A stretch of DNA of 64,000 nucleotides, from NCBI GenBank assembly GCA_035699745.1, contig DASSPH010000110.1, positions 48,878 through 112,877 on the forward strand, given 5' to 3'. Within the stretch, counting starts at the first letter, position 1. The number at the start of each line of letters is the position of its first letter. The DNA comes from Vicinamibacterales bacterium. GTDB taxonomy: Bacteria > Acidobacteriota > Vicinamibacteria > Vicinamibacterales > 2-12-FULL-66-21. The translations under genes and the position numbers were made by a program. Below the pieces are notes generated by a model. That model worked only from the letters and a program-made list of their open reading frames with translations, did not search any database and was not told the DNA's origin. Shown one piece after another: positions 52,118 through 60,756 of the stretch.

Positions 52118-53706
52118 TCTCCGCGCCTCCCGAAACGTTCACCGACGAAGAGCGCCGCGCGCTCGCTCCGTACTTCACCAACACCGATCGCCACGTCTTC
52201 GCCTTGACGAACCTGCCGGAGACCGTCAAAGGCGCGCTCTTCGCGCGCTACTCGCGGTCCGCCAAGTCGCTGCGCCGACTGTTCCTCGACGAGTTCGCCG
52301 GCGGGCTCGGCGCAGAGCTTGCCTCGGCGGACGGCGTCGGCGTGGCCCGGGCGGAGAAGCTCTACGCGAAGGTGTTCAACGAGTACGGCGACGACTCGGT
52401 CGCGCAGCTCGGCGGCGCGCACGTGGCGTGCGAGTACGTCTCGAACGTGCTCACCAAGGTGCTCGAATGGGGCCGGCTGATGGCCTATCTGGAACAATCG
52501 ACCAGATACGTCGCCTATACGGACAAGCTGCACGGGCGCTGGCGGTACCACGTTCCGGTAGAGATCGAGGGGGCGCTTCGCGAGCGCTACGCCGCGACCA
52601 TGGATCGCGCCTTCGAGGCCTACGCGTCGATGATCGACACGATGCAGCGGCACTTCGCGGAGCGGTATCCCCGCGCGCCGCAGGATTCGGTCGGGGTTCA
52701 CCGCGCCGCGGTCCGCGCCAAGGCGCTCGACACGCTTCGCGGCATGCTGCCGGCGGCGACGCAGTCGAACGTCGGGCTGTTCGGCACCGGCCAGGCCTAT
52801 GAAGCCCTGCTGCTCCGGATGCAGGCACACCCGCTCGAGGAGGTCCGGACCTGCGGCGCGCAGATGCTCGAGGAGCTGCGCAAGCTGATCCCGGCGTTCC
52901 TGACCCGCGTCGATCAGGCCGAACGCGGACGGCGCTGGAGCGAGTACCTGGCCTCGACGCGGCACGCGGTGCGCGGCGCGGCGGAACAGCTCCTCGCCGG
53001 CATCGACGCGGAGGATCGCGGCGAAGTGACCTTGAGCGACTTCGATCCCGACGGCGAGGTCAAAATCGTGGCGGCCGCGCTGTACGCGGTGACCGATCTG
53101 CCGGACGATCAGCTGCTCGCGCTGGCGCGGGGCATGACGGCGGATCAGCGCGCGGCCGTGCTGCGTGCGTACATCGGCGAGCGTGGAAACCGTCGCCACC
53201 GCCCTGGCCGCGCGTTCGAGCGGACGTCCTATCGCTTCGACGTCCTCACCGATTACGGCGCGTTCCGCGATCTGCAGCGCCACCGGCTGCTCTCGCTCGA
53301 ATGGCAGCCGCTGTCGACGCGCCACGGCTATACCGAACCCGATGCGATCCGCGAAGCGGGCGTGCTGGACAGCTGGACGCGCGTCATGGACGACTCGGCG
53401 GACCTCTACGAGGCGCTTCGTTCGGACGGCCTCGACGCCGCCGCTCCGTATGCCGTGGCGATGGCCTACCGCGTGCGCTTCTACATGGACATGAACGCGC
53501 GCGAAGCGATGCACATTCTCGAGCTGCGCACGGCGCCGCAGGGGCACCCCGCGTACCGCCGGGTGTGTCAGCAGATGCACCGCCTCATTGGCGAGCGCGC
53601 CGGCCATACCGCCGTTGCCGCCGCGATGGCGTTCGTCGACCACTCGGCGGTGGAGCTGGAGCGGTTGAAGTCGGAGCGCGAGCTCGAGCGGAAGCGGGCG
53701 AGATAG
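52114..53706 (+). CDS. thyX: Double-length ThyX-like thymidylate synthase
   Basis: The 530-residue protein looks like two ThyX-type halves. The N-half has EYGDDSVAQLGGAHVACE and WGRLMAYLEQSTRY (119-131), which aligns with the RHR-x7-S substrate motif but has WGR for RHR. The C-half has QRHRLLSLEWQPLS (388-401), with RHR intact but the Ser two positions late, and REAMHILELR near 463. ThyX makes dTMP with FAD and methylene-tetrahydrofolate. Whether both halves are needed in one active site cannot be told from the sequence. Confidence 0.85.
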   Translation: MISAPPETFTDEERRALAPYFTNTDRHVFALTNLPETVKGALFARYSRSAKSLRRLFLDEFAGGLGAELASADGVGVARAEKLYAKVFNEYGDDSVAQLGGAHVACEYVSNVLTKVLEWGRLMAYLEQSTRYVAYTDKLHGRWRYHVPVEIEGALRERYAATMDRAFEAYASMIDTMQRHFAERYPRAPQDSVGVHRAAVRAKALDTLRGMLPAATQSNVGLFGTGQAYEALLLRMQAHPLEEVRTCGAQMLEELRKLIPAFLTRVDQAERGRRWSEYLASTRHAVRGAAEQLLAGIDAEDRGEVTLSDFDPDGEVKIVAAALYAVTDLPDDQLLALARGMTADQRAAVLRAYIGERGNRRHRPGRAFERTSYRFDVLTDYGAFRDLQRHRLLSLEWQPLSTRHGYTEPDAIREAGVLDSWTRVMDDSADLYEALRSDGLDAAAPYAVAMAYRVRFYMDMNAREAMHILELRTAPQGHPAYRRVCQQMHRLIGERAGHTAVAAAMAFVDHSAVELERLKSERELERKRAR

Positions 53707-54155
53707 TGGCGGCCCGTTTCGTCCACCGCCTGCAGGTGCGATTCCGCGACTGCGACCCGCTCGGCCACGTCAACAACGCCGTCTACCTCACCTACCTCGA
53801 GCAGACCCGCTTCTCCCACTGGCGGGCGTTGTGGGGATTCGGCTCGCCGCAGCTGCCGCCCGGCATGCCCGGCGTGATCCTCGCGCGGGTGGAATGCGAC
53901 TACCGCCGTCCGGCGACCTACGGCCAGACGCTCGAAGTGAGGATGGCCGTCGCGGAGCTCGGACGCACGAGCTTCCGCTACGAGTACGAGATCGTCGACG
54001 AGCAGGGCAACACCGTGGCAACGGCAAGGACGGTGCAGGTCATGTACGACTATGCGGCCGGCAGACCCGTGCCGATCCCGGACGACATCCGCGCGCTGTT
54101 GACGGCCGGTACGGAGAAGGAGACGGGAGAGGGTGGAAGCAGATCGCAGGGTTGA
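53706..54155 (+). CDS. Hotdog-fold acyl-CoA thioesterase (YbgC/FadM-like)
   Basis: The 149-residue protein shows the 4HBT signature VRFRDCDPLGHVNNAVYLTYLEQTRF with its catalytic Asp, then ARVECDYRRPATYGQTLEVRM. It hydrolyses acyl-CoA or acyl-ACP thioesters; chain preference is unknown. GTG 53706 shares its first base with the thyX stop. The 3' end overlaps the glutaredoxin-like gene by 23 nt. Confidence 0.88.
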   Translation: MAARFVHRLQVRFRDCDPLGHVNNAVYLTYLEQTRFSHWRALWGFGSPQLPPGMPGVILARVECDYRRPATYGQTLEVRMAVAELGRTSFRYEYEIVDEQGNTVATARTVQVMYDYAAGRPVPIPDDIRALLTAGTEKETGEGGSRSQG

Positions 54156-54354
54156 GATCTTCGGCAAGGACACGTGCCCGTACACCCAGGCGGCGCGCGA
54201 CCACTACCGCAGCCTCGGCGTCGCCGTCGAGTATCGCAACGTCAAGAAGGACCCGGCTTCGCTGGCCGCGATGCTCGACCTGACCCGCGGCCGCCGCGAA
54301 GTCCCGGTCATCGTGGAAGCCGGCAAGGTGACGATCGGCTTCGGCGGCACCTGA
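54133..54354 (+). CDS. Monothiol glutaredoxin-like protein
   Basis: The 73-residue protein has a thioredoxin-fold start VEIFGKDTCPYTQAARDHY and a cis-Pro in EVPVIVEAGK, ending GFGGT. The active site is CPYT, so the second cysteine is absent. The pattern resembles the small 'UXX-star' glutaredoxin-like (seleno)protein group, with Cys where others have selenocysteine; that assignment is from memory and unverified. GTG start; a terminator follows at once. Confidence 0.75.
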   Translation: MEADRRVEIFGKDTCPYTQAARDHYRSLGVAVEYRNVKKDPASLAAMLDLTRGRREVPVIVEAGKVTIGFGGT

Positions 54355-54361
54355 GGGGTCT

Positions 54362-54386
54362 GACCGGCTCCGGTCCGGAGCCTTTT
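54362..54386 (+). terminator. Rho-independent terminator
   Basis: A 7-bp stem GGCTCCG with its complement, a 3-nt loop and TTTT follow the glutaredoxin-like stop and close the def-thyX operon. Confidence 0.75.
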
Positions 54387-54435
54387 CGTACCGCAACCGA
54401 ATCCGCTCGAGCGGGGACCAGTTCTGTGTCGAGCC

Positions 54436-54564
54436 GAGCGTGCCGGGGGTCCGGGGGCGAGGCCCCCGTCAAGCGAACGAGCAACGCGAGTGAGCCACGC
54501 GAACGGAGCGGGGCACGGGGCCCCCGCGAGAGAGCGTGCCGGGGGTCCGGGGGCGACGCCCCCG
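54436..54564. repeat. Pair of 33-nt GC-rich hairpin repeats
   Basis: Two copies (54436-54468 and 54532-54564) begin GAGCGTGCCGGGGGTCC and differ at one base. Each ends in a GGGGGC-GCCCCC hairpin. Between them is a Ser/Arg-like low-complexity stretch with a further GC-rich hairpin. No gene is credible here. It resembles a dispersed intergenic repeat. Confidence 0.6.
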
Positions 54565-54615
54565 GATCAAGTTTGACCGCTTGTGAAAGGTTTCACATAA
54601 TCGGTTCGGCCGCCC

Positions 54616-55401
54616 ATGCGCTCTCTGCTGCTCGTCTGCCTGCTCGTCGCCGCCGTGCAGCCGCCCAGGCCCGCCCCCACCGCCGAACAGATCGCCCGCC
54701 GCGTGCAGGACCGCGACACCGGGCGCGATTCCCGCGCCGAGCTGCGGATGAAGCTCTTCGATCGGCGCGGCCGCGCGCGCGAGCGCGCGCTCACCCTGCT
54801 CACGCTGCGGCGCCCTGAAGGGGACCGCTCGCTGATCCGGTTCACCTACCCGAACGACATTCGCGGCACCGGCTTCCTCGTCTGGGAGCACCCGCAAGGG
54901 GACGACGAGCGGTTCCTCTATCTGCCGTCGCTCGGCCGCGTCCGGCGCATCGCCGGCAGCGAGGCACAGGAAAGCTTCGTCGGCAGCGACTTCTCGTACG
55001 AGGACATCGGCGGACGCGAGTTCGACGACTACACCTACGCGCTGCTCGACGAGCACGCGTCGTGGACGGCGCCTGCCGGCGGCCCTCCGCGTCCGGCGTA
55101 TCGCCTGGAATCGAAGCGGAAGGACGCCTCGGTGGAGTTCCCGCGCGTCGTCTCGCTCGTCCTGAAGGACAGCTTCGTCGTCGTCCAGGCCGACGTCTAC
55201 AACCGGCGTAACGAAAAGCAGAAGGTCTATGCCGTCGGGCGCCTCGAGCAGATCCAGGGCATCTGGACCGTGCTGGCGTCCGTCATGACCAACGATCTCG
55301 ACCGGACCCGCACCGAGCTCGCCGTCGACAGGATTGCCTACAACACCGGATTGAACGAGAACGCCTTCAGCCGCCGCGAGCTGGAAGGCGCCGCCAGATG
55401 A
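54616..55401 (+). CDS. LolA-like outer-membrane lipoprotein-sorting protein
   Basis: The 261-residue protein has a short signal (LLLVCLLVAAV), then a LolA/COG2834-type beta domain: AELRMKLFDRRGRARERALTLLTLRR, FTYPNDIRGTGFLVWEH, DERFLYLPSLGRVRRI and FVGSDFSYEDI. Proteins of this group accompany MMPL-type transporters and are thought to carry lipid across the periplasm. The stop overlaps the transporter start. Confidence 0.85.
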   Translation: MRSLLLVCLLVAAVQPPRPAPTAEQIARRVQDRDTGRDSRAELRMKLFDRRGRARERALTLLTLRRPEGDRSLIRFTYPNDIRGTGFLVWEHPQGDDERFLYLPSLGRVRRIAGSEAQESFVGSDFSYEDIGGREFDDYTYALLDEHASWTAPAGGPPRPAYRLESKRKDASVEFPRVVSLVLKDSFVVVQADVYNRRNEKQKVYAVGRLEQIQGIWTVLASVMTNDLDRTRTELAVDRIAYNTGLNENAFSRRELEGAAR

Positions 55402-57719
55402 GCCGCCGCCTCGCCGAGTTCCTCTGGCGCTGGCGGTTCCAGCTTTCGGCCGTCGTCGTGCTTGGCGCGATCGCGTCCGCGCCGCGCGCGAACATCACCC
55501 ACATCGACAACGACATCAGCGCCTGGTTCGCCGCCAGCGATCCGGTCTATCGCGATTACGAGCGGTTCCGCGATGAGTTCGGCGGCAGCCGCACGCTGAT
55601 CGTGGCGCTGAAGGCCGAGTCGGCGGATCGCCTCTTCTCGCGCGACACCCTCGACTTCATCCGCCGGGTGACCGGCGACATCGAGCGCGTCGACACCGTC
55701 GAGCGCGTCGCCAGCCTCGCCACCGCGACCACCGTCGAAGCGACGGAGGCCGGCGGCGACAGCGGCCTCGACGTCCGGCGCCTGATCGACGGCACCCGCG
55801 AGCAGACGCCTGACGACGTCCGGCGCCGGGCCATGAAGGACGATCTGCTCCGCGGCGATCTGGTGTCGGATGACGGCACGGTGACGGCGCTGGTCGTCAG
55901 CTTCGACGAGCGGCGCATCGACGAGGTCCGCGGCGGCGTGATCCAGCGCATTCACGAGCTGGTCGATCCCAGGCTGCCGGCGGGCGTGGCCGCGTATTAC
56001 AACGGCAGCCTCGAGATCAGCGAAACCTACAACCGCATCACCCTCGCGAACCAGCGGACCTTCACGCCGCCGATCTTCCTGATCACGCTGATCGCGGTGT
56101 TCCTCTCGTTCCGCTCGTGGCGCAAGATGCTGCTGACGATCGTCGCCGTCGGCATCAGCGTGCTCTGGACGCTCGGCCTCTACTCGCTGCTCGGCTACAC
56201 CTACAACGTCCTCGCCAGCATGCTGGTGCCGCTCATCGTGGTGCTCGCCATTGCCGACGACGTGCACATCATGCAGCACTGGGACGAGGAGCGGCGGCGC
56301 GGATCGGCGGAAGAGGCGTTCAAGGCCACGGTCGCGCACCTCGCCGCGCCGCTTCTCGGCGCGAGCGGCACCACCGCGCTCGGGATGCTCTCCCTTGCCA
56401 CCAGCAACGTCGTCGCGGTCCGCTCGTTCGGCGTCGGCTCCGCGATCGGCATCATGGTGGACTTCATGATCTCGATCGTGTTCGTGCCGACCGTGCTCAG
56501 CCTGATGAAGCCGGAAGTGCGGGAGACGCCGCACGAGCGATACCTGATCGGACCGATGCGCGGGATCGCCCGCTTCTCGACCGCCCACCCGGGGCGGGTG
56601 CTGGCCGTGACGGCGGTGCTGCTCATCGTCGCCTCCCTCGGGATGCGCCAGCTGCGCGTCGACACGAATCACATCAACTTCTTCAGCCGGAACCACCCGC
56701 TCGGGCAGTCGGCGCGGGTGATCGACGATCAGCTCTCGGGCATCTACAGCTTCCAGATCCTGCTCGAAGGGCCGGCGGAATCGCTGTCCGATCCCGCCAA
56801 CCTGCAGCGGATGGACCGGCTCGCCGGGGAGCTGCGGCAGTTCCCGAACGTGAAGAAGGTCCGATCCGCCGCCGACTACGTGAAGCGCGTCAACATGGAG
56901 CTGCGCGGCGGAGACGCGGCGGCGAGCGTGATTCCCTCCGACCGGGCGACGGTGGCCCAGGAGCTCTTCGTGTTCGCGCTCGGCGACGAAGGACGCCGCG
57001 AGCTGGACCGCGTGCTGGCGTCCGATTTCTCGCGCGCCCAAATCGACGTGAAGCTGCGCTCGATGAGCTCCGACACCGTCCTCGAGCTGATCGAGAAGAG
57101 CGACGCGCTCGCGGCCCGTACCTTCGCCGGCACCGGCGTGAAGGCCACCACCACAGGTTCCGGACGCCTGTTCAGCACGCTGGATCACTACCTCGTCGTC
57201 TCGCAGATCTCCAGCTTCGGGACCGCGTTCTTCACCGTGTTCGCGGTGATCTTCATCGTCTTCCGATCGGCGCGGTTCGGGCTGCTGACGATCGCCCCCA
57301 ACGTGCTGCCGGTGCTCGCCGTGCTCGGAGTGATGGGCTATCTCGGCATCTCGATGAACATCGCCACCGTCATGGTGGCGAGCGTCGCGCTCGGCGTGGT
57401 GGACGACGACACGATTCACTTCATCAACCGTTACCGCCGTGAGGTGGCGGCCGGCGCCTCGACGGACGCAGCGATCGAAGCGGCGACGGTTCACGAAGGA
57501 CGGGCGTCGCTGACGACGGCGATCATCAACAGCCTCGGGTTCGGCGTGCTGCTGCTGTCGGAATACAAGCCGACGGCGTGGTTCGGCGGGCTGCTGGGGC
57601 TGACGATGGCGGTCGCGTTCCTCGCCGAGGTGTTCATCCTGCCGGCGACGATCAAGCTGCTGCCGCGCGTCTTTGGCGCCGACGCGCTGCGCCGCATCCG
57701 CCCCAGGCTGGCCGCATGA
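55398..57719 (+). CDS. MMPL/RND-family lipid transporter
   Basis: The 773-residue protein has two repeats of a large periplasmic loop plus a six-helix bundle, with a typical VVLAIADDVHIMQHWDE in the first half and VASVALGVVDDDTIHFINRYRRE in the second. These Asp pairs in TM4/TM10 serve proton coupling in RND proteins. With LolA-like and beta-barrel partners on either side it probably moves hydrophobic molecules from the inner membrane outward. Substrate unknown; squalene/hopanoid genes lie 6 kb upstream, but the link is speculative. Confidence 0.92.
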   Translation: MSRRLAEFLWRWRFQLSAVVVLGAIASAPRANITHIDNDISAWFAASDPVYRDYERFRDEFGGSRTLIVALKAESADRLFSRDTLDFIRRVTGDIERVDTVERVASLATATTVEATEAGGDSGLDVRRLIDGTREQTPDDVRRRAMKDDLLRGDLVSDDGTVTALVVSFDERRIDEVRGGVIQRIHELVDPRLPAGVAAYYNGSLEISETYNRITLANQRTFTPPIFLITLIAVFLSFRSWRKMLLTIVAVGISVLWTLGLYSLLGYTYNVLASMLVPLIVVLAIADDVHIMQHWDEERRRGSAEEAFKATVAHLAAPLLGASGTTALGMLSLATSNVVAVRSFGVGSAIGIMVDFMISIVFVPTVLSLMKPEVRETPHERYLIGPMRGIARFSTAHPGRVLAVTAVLLIVASLGMRQLRVDTNHINFFSRNHPLGQSARVIDDQLSGIYSFQILLEGPAESLSDPANLQRMDRLAGELRQFPNVKKVRSAADYVKRVNMELRGGDAAASVIPSDRATVAQELFVFALGDEGRRELDRVLASDFSRAQIDVKLRSMSSDTVLELIEKSDALAARTFAGTGVKATTTGSGRLFSTLDHYLVVSQISSFGTAFFTVFAVIFIVFRSARFGLLTIAPNVLPVLAVLGVMGYLGISMNIATVMVASVALGVVDDDTIHFINRYRREVAAGASTDAAIEAATVHEGRASLTTAIINSLGFGVLLLSEYKPTAWFGGLLGLTMAVAFLAEVFILPATIKLLPRVFGADALRRIRPRLAA

Positions 57720-58915
57720 TTCGGTGGCCGCTGATCGTCGCCTGCCTGTCGGCAGCGACGAGCGCCGTCTACGCGCAGCCGGCGCCGGCCGGCTACGTCT
57801 CGCTGTTCGCCGATCGCCTGCCCAACCGGGATGCCACCGAGCTGCGCGCCCGGATCTTCGCGGAAGAGAAGGTCGACGCCGGGTCGCGAGTTCGGCTGGT
57901 CGCGTCAGGGTTCGTGGAAGGGCTGCTTGCCGGCCGCGATGGCGCGGCGGTACGCGACGCGGCTGCCGAAGCGCACGAGTTGACCGCGACACTGCGGACG
58001 CGTCGGGTCGACGTCACCGCCGGCTTCGGCCGTGTCGTCTGGGGGCGGCTCGACGAGCTGCAGCCGACCGACGTGGTGAATCCGCTGGACGTCTCGCGCT
58101 TTTTCTTCGAGGGGCGCGGCGAGGCGCGCCTCGCCGTCCCGCTGGTGCGCGCGACGGTGTATGCCGGCGAGCGCGCGTCGGTGGAAGGCGTGTACGTGCC
58201 GTTCTTCCGCCGCGGCCGCTTCGATCGGCTCGACGAACCGACGTCGCCGTTTGCGATCGGACCTGGGGTCCCTTTCACCGAGCGAGCACCAGAACGCACC
58301 GCCGGCAACGCACAGGGCGGCGTCCGTGCGAACTTCACTTCCGGCCGCGTCGACTGGTCGGTGTCTGCGTACAGAGGATTCCGCCCGTTCGGCATCTATG
58401 CCGCCGCCGACCCGCTGACGGTCGAGCGCGTCTATCCCCGTTTCACGATGCTCGGCGGCGATTTCGAGACGGTGTTTGGCGCGTGGGCGGTCCGCGGCGA
58501 GGCCGCCGCATTCACGCGCGACGCGTTCCAGCCGCAGGCCCCGGGCCCTGCGCCGACCGGTTCGTCGTTCGATGCGGGCGGCGGCGTGGACCGCAAAGCG
58601 GGGGAGTATCGCATCAGCGGCCAGGTGCTCCTGCACCGCGAGAGCGACGACGCGGCACCCGACTCGCGCACGGACGTGTCGCTGATCGTCTCCGCCGACC
58701 GCACGTTCGCCCGGCAGAAGTACGAAGGACGGCTGTTCGGGGTCTACAATCCGACCAGCGGCGCGGCCTTCGTCCGCGCCATCGCGCGGGCCAACTTGCG
58801 GGACAACGTGGCGCTCGAGGGCTCGATCGGCGCGTTCGCCGGCGAGGGGACCGACAACATCGGCCGTTTCGCCGACAGTGACTTCGCCTACGTCCGCCTG
58901 AAGTACTCTTTCTGA
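57716..58915 (+). CDS. Outer-membrane beta-barrel protein of the LolA-MMPL module
   Basis: The 399-residue protein has a signal peptide (LIVACLSAATSAVYAQ), alternating polar and hydrophobic strands throughout, and a C-terminal aromatic strand YVRLKYSF typical of BAM-dependent barrels. FGRVVWGRLDELQPTDVVNPLDVSRF resembles DUF1302-type outer-membrane proteins. It overlaps the transporter stop (ATGA), so the three proteins likely form an envelope-spanning path. Confidence 0.82.
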   Translation: MIRWPLIVACLSAATSAVYAQPAPAGYVSLFADRLPNRDATELRARIFAEEKVDAGSRVRLVASGFVEGLLAGRDGAAVRDAAAEAHELTATLRTRRVDVTAGFGRVVWGRLDELQPTDVVNPLDVSRFFFEGRGEARLAVPLVRATVYAGERASVEGVYVPFFRRGRFDRLDEPTSPFAIGPGVPFTERAPERTAGNAQGGVRANFTSGRVDWSVSAYRGFRPFGIYAAADPLTVERVYPRFTMLGGDFETVFGAWAVRGEAAAFTRDAFQPQAPGPAPTGSSFDAGGGVDRKAGEYRISGQVLLHRESDDAAPDSRTDVSLIVSADRTFARQKYEGRLFGVYNPTSGAAFVRAIARANLRDNVALEGSIGAFAGEGTDNIGRFADSDFAYVRLKYSF

Positions 58916-59629
58916 GTGCCCATTCTGATCCCCGCCGGCAACGCGTCCGAGTGGACCGGGCCGACGGGGAACAACACCTGGCTCATTCCTGGCGGCGAGC
59001 CCGCGCTGGTCGACGCGGGCACCGGACGGCCGGAGCACATCGCGGCGGTCGCGGCCGCGCTCGACGGCGCCCCGCTCGCGCGGGTGCTCATCACGCACTG
59101 GCATCCTGACCACGTCAGCGGGCTGCCGGCGCTGCGCGAGCGCTGGCGCAAGCTCCTGGTGATCGACGCGCCGGGCCCGCCGGTGCCCGCGGGAGACGGC
59201 CAGCTCGAGATCGTCCCCACGCCGGGCCACTCACCGGATCATCTGTGCTTCTACGATCGCGACGCGGGGGAGGTCTACTGCGGTGATCTGGCGCGGATGG
59301 GGGGCACGATCGTGATTCCGGCACGCAAGGGAGGGGACCTCCGCGCGTATCTCGCGTCGCTGCAGCGCATCCGCGATCTGGCGCCGCGGCGGCTCCTGCC
59401 CGGACACGGCCCCGTCGTCGACGATCCGCTGGCGCTGATCGACGAGTACGTCGCACATCGCCGGGCGCGCGAGCAGCAGATCCTGAAAGCGATGCTGGAG
59501 GGCGCGCGAACCGTGGACGAGATCGTGCGCCGCGTGTATCCGGCGCTGCCCGAAACGCTGCGCGACGCCGCGGCGGACAGCGTCCGCGCCCACCTCGCGA
59601 AGCTCCGAGACGACGGCCGGGCCCGGTAG
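58916..59629 (+). CDS. LACTB2-like MBL-fold hydrolase
   Basis: The 237-residue protein has the metal motif THWHPDHVSG, then TPGHSPDHLCFYD, YCGDLARMGGT and PGHGPVVDDP. Its C-terminal winged-helix-like tail (REQQILKAMLEGARTVDEIVRRVYP) is typical of the LACTB2 branch. LACTB2 relatives act on RNA or thioesters; the substrate is not clear. GTG start directly after the upstream stop. Confidence 0.85.
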   Translation: MPILIPAGNASEWTGPTGNNTWLIPGGEPALVDAGTGRPEHIAAVAAALDGAPLARVLITHWHPDHVSGLPALRERWRKLLVIDAPGPPVPAGDGQLEIVPTPGHSPDHLCFYDRDAGEVYCGDLARMGGTIVIPARKGGDLRAYLASLQRIRDLAPRRLLPGHGPVVDDPLALIDEYVAHRRAREQQILKAMLEGARTVDEIVRRVYPALPETLRDAAADSVRAHLAKLRDDGRAR

Positions 59630-59631
59630 GA

Positions 59632-59701
59632 TTTGGAAATCTGGGAATTTGGAAATTTGGAAATCTGGATTTCCAAATTCCCAAATTTCCAAATTTCCAA
59701 A
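59632..59701. repeat. Inverted arrays of TTTGGAAA octamers (hairpin) at a convergent junction
   Basis: Four octamers of TTTGGAAA type (one TCTGGGAA) are followed by TCTGGA and then four of the reverse complement (one TTCCCAAA). This can fold into a 32-bp imperfect hairpin exactly between two convergent stops. It likely ends transcription from both sides. The unit matches the array at 36619-36650. Confidence 0.8.
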
Positions 59702-59702
59702 T

Positions 59703-60098
59703 TCAAGCGGGCTGGAAGCCCGGCGGGAGATCGGGGGCGCGCTCGGGCCGTCTGGCGGCCTTCGGCAGCGCGTCTCTGACTACCTGCTCGAGCTCTTCGA
59801 GGTACGCGACGAATCGGCCGCGTCCCTCGGTGGTGAGCCGGTAGAGCGTCTGCGGCCGCCCGCCTTCCGATCCGCGCCATGCCTCGACCAGTCCCGCGTC
59901 CTGCAGCACGTCGAGGTGCCGGCTCAGATTGCCGTCGGTGAGCGCGCAGAGGCGCTTCAGTTCGTTGAACACGGCGCCTTCGGCGCGCGTCACCAGCGAC
60001 GTCATGATCCCGAGCCGCGCCTTTTCGTGCAGCACGCGGTCGAGACCTTCGTAGGCGAATCGCCCCGGTTCGTCGCGAGGGGGATGTTTCCTGGGCAT
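59703..60098 (-). CDS. Winged-helix transcriptional regulator
   Basis: The 131-residue protein has a winged helix of the MarR/PadR-like HTH_34 type (VFNELKRLCALTDGNLSRHLDVLQDAGLVEAWRGSEGGRPQTLYRLTTEGRGRFVAYLEEL). ATG 60098 (MPRKHPPRDEPG) follows the membrane-protein stop by 2 nt. It probably controls its own two-gene operon. Confidence 0.88.
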   Translation of the reverse strand: MPRKHPPRDEPGRFAYEGLDRVLHEKARLGIMTSLVTRAEGAVFNELKRLCALTDGNLSRHLDVLQDAGLVEAWRGSEGGRPQTLYRLTTEGRGRFVAYLEELEQVVRDALPKAARRPERAPDLPPGFQPA

Positions 60099-60100
60099 CG

Positions 60101-60754
60101 TTACTTCCGTTCCAGATTCCACCAGAGTACCAGCGCGGCCAGGAGCTGTCCCGTGCCGAACGTGCCGCCGACCCCCCAGCCCGACAGAGGCTCGGGGCCG
60201 CCGGCCGTCCACAGCAGGACGAAGCCGGCCGCGTAATAGAACAACGCGACCCAGCCGGTCGCCTTGGGCAGGTACGGCCGCGACGCGAACGCGCCGAGGC
60301 CGAAGCAGAACGCCCACAACCCCGGCAGCAGCGGCACCAGCGACACGCTCAGCTGCGTGAAGCAGAAGCCGATGAGCGCCCCGCCCGCCAGGCTCGGCAT
60401 GAACTGGCCGATCACGCGGCGGGTCTGACGCCGCGCCGCGGTGTCGTCCTCCATCGCGTAGGCGTAGAGGATCTCGCTCGAGCCGACGAGCGCCGCGGCA
60501 GTCGCGACCGCCGACCAGTACCAGACGAATCCGACCGGATCCGCCGGCCCGATCGTGGCCGGCTGCAGCCAGGCCGCGAGATAGCCGATCGCTCCCGAAG
60601 CGGCGACGGGCAGCGAGCGATAGCCACGATATACCTCGCCTTTGGCCATCTGCTCGTGGATGGCGGCGATCTGATCCAGCGCGCGGGGGACGTCCACCGA
60701 TCTACTTTGCAGCGTAAAGATGCTCCCGTCAAGCCGGCTCTTGTACTCTGTCAC
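60101..60754 (-). CDS. Multi-pass membrane protein paired with the regulator
   Basis: The 217-residue protein has a soluble start (1-45) and about five or six membrane helices (AASGAIGYLAAWL, WSAVATAAALVGSS, FMPSLAGGALIGFCF, LLPGLWAFCFGLGAF, WVALFYYAAGFVLLW). It begins with GTG 2 nt from the divergent rhodanese start. Pairs of such a protein with this kind of regulator are common; the function is unknown. Confidence 0.75.
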   Translation of the reverse strand: MTEYKSRLDGSIFTLQSRSVDVPRALDQIAAIHEQMAKGEVYRGYRSLPVAASGAIGYLAAWLQPATIGPADPVGFVWYWSAVATAAALVGSSEILYAYAMEDDTAARRQTRRVIGQFMPSLAGGALIGFCFTQLSVSLVPLLPGLWAFCFGLGAFASRPYLPKATGWVALFYYAAGFVLLWTAGGPEPLSGWGVGGTFGTGQLLAALVLWWNLERK

Positions 60755-60756
60755 GC

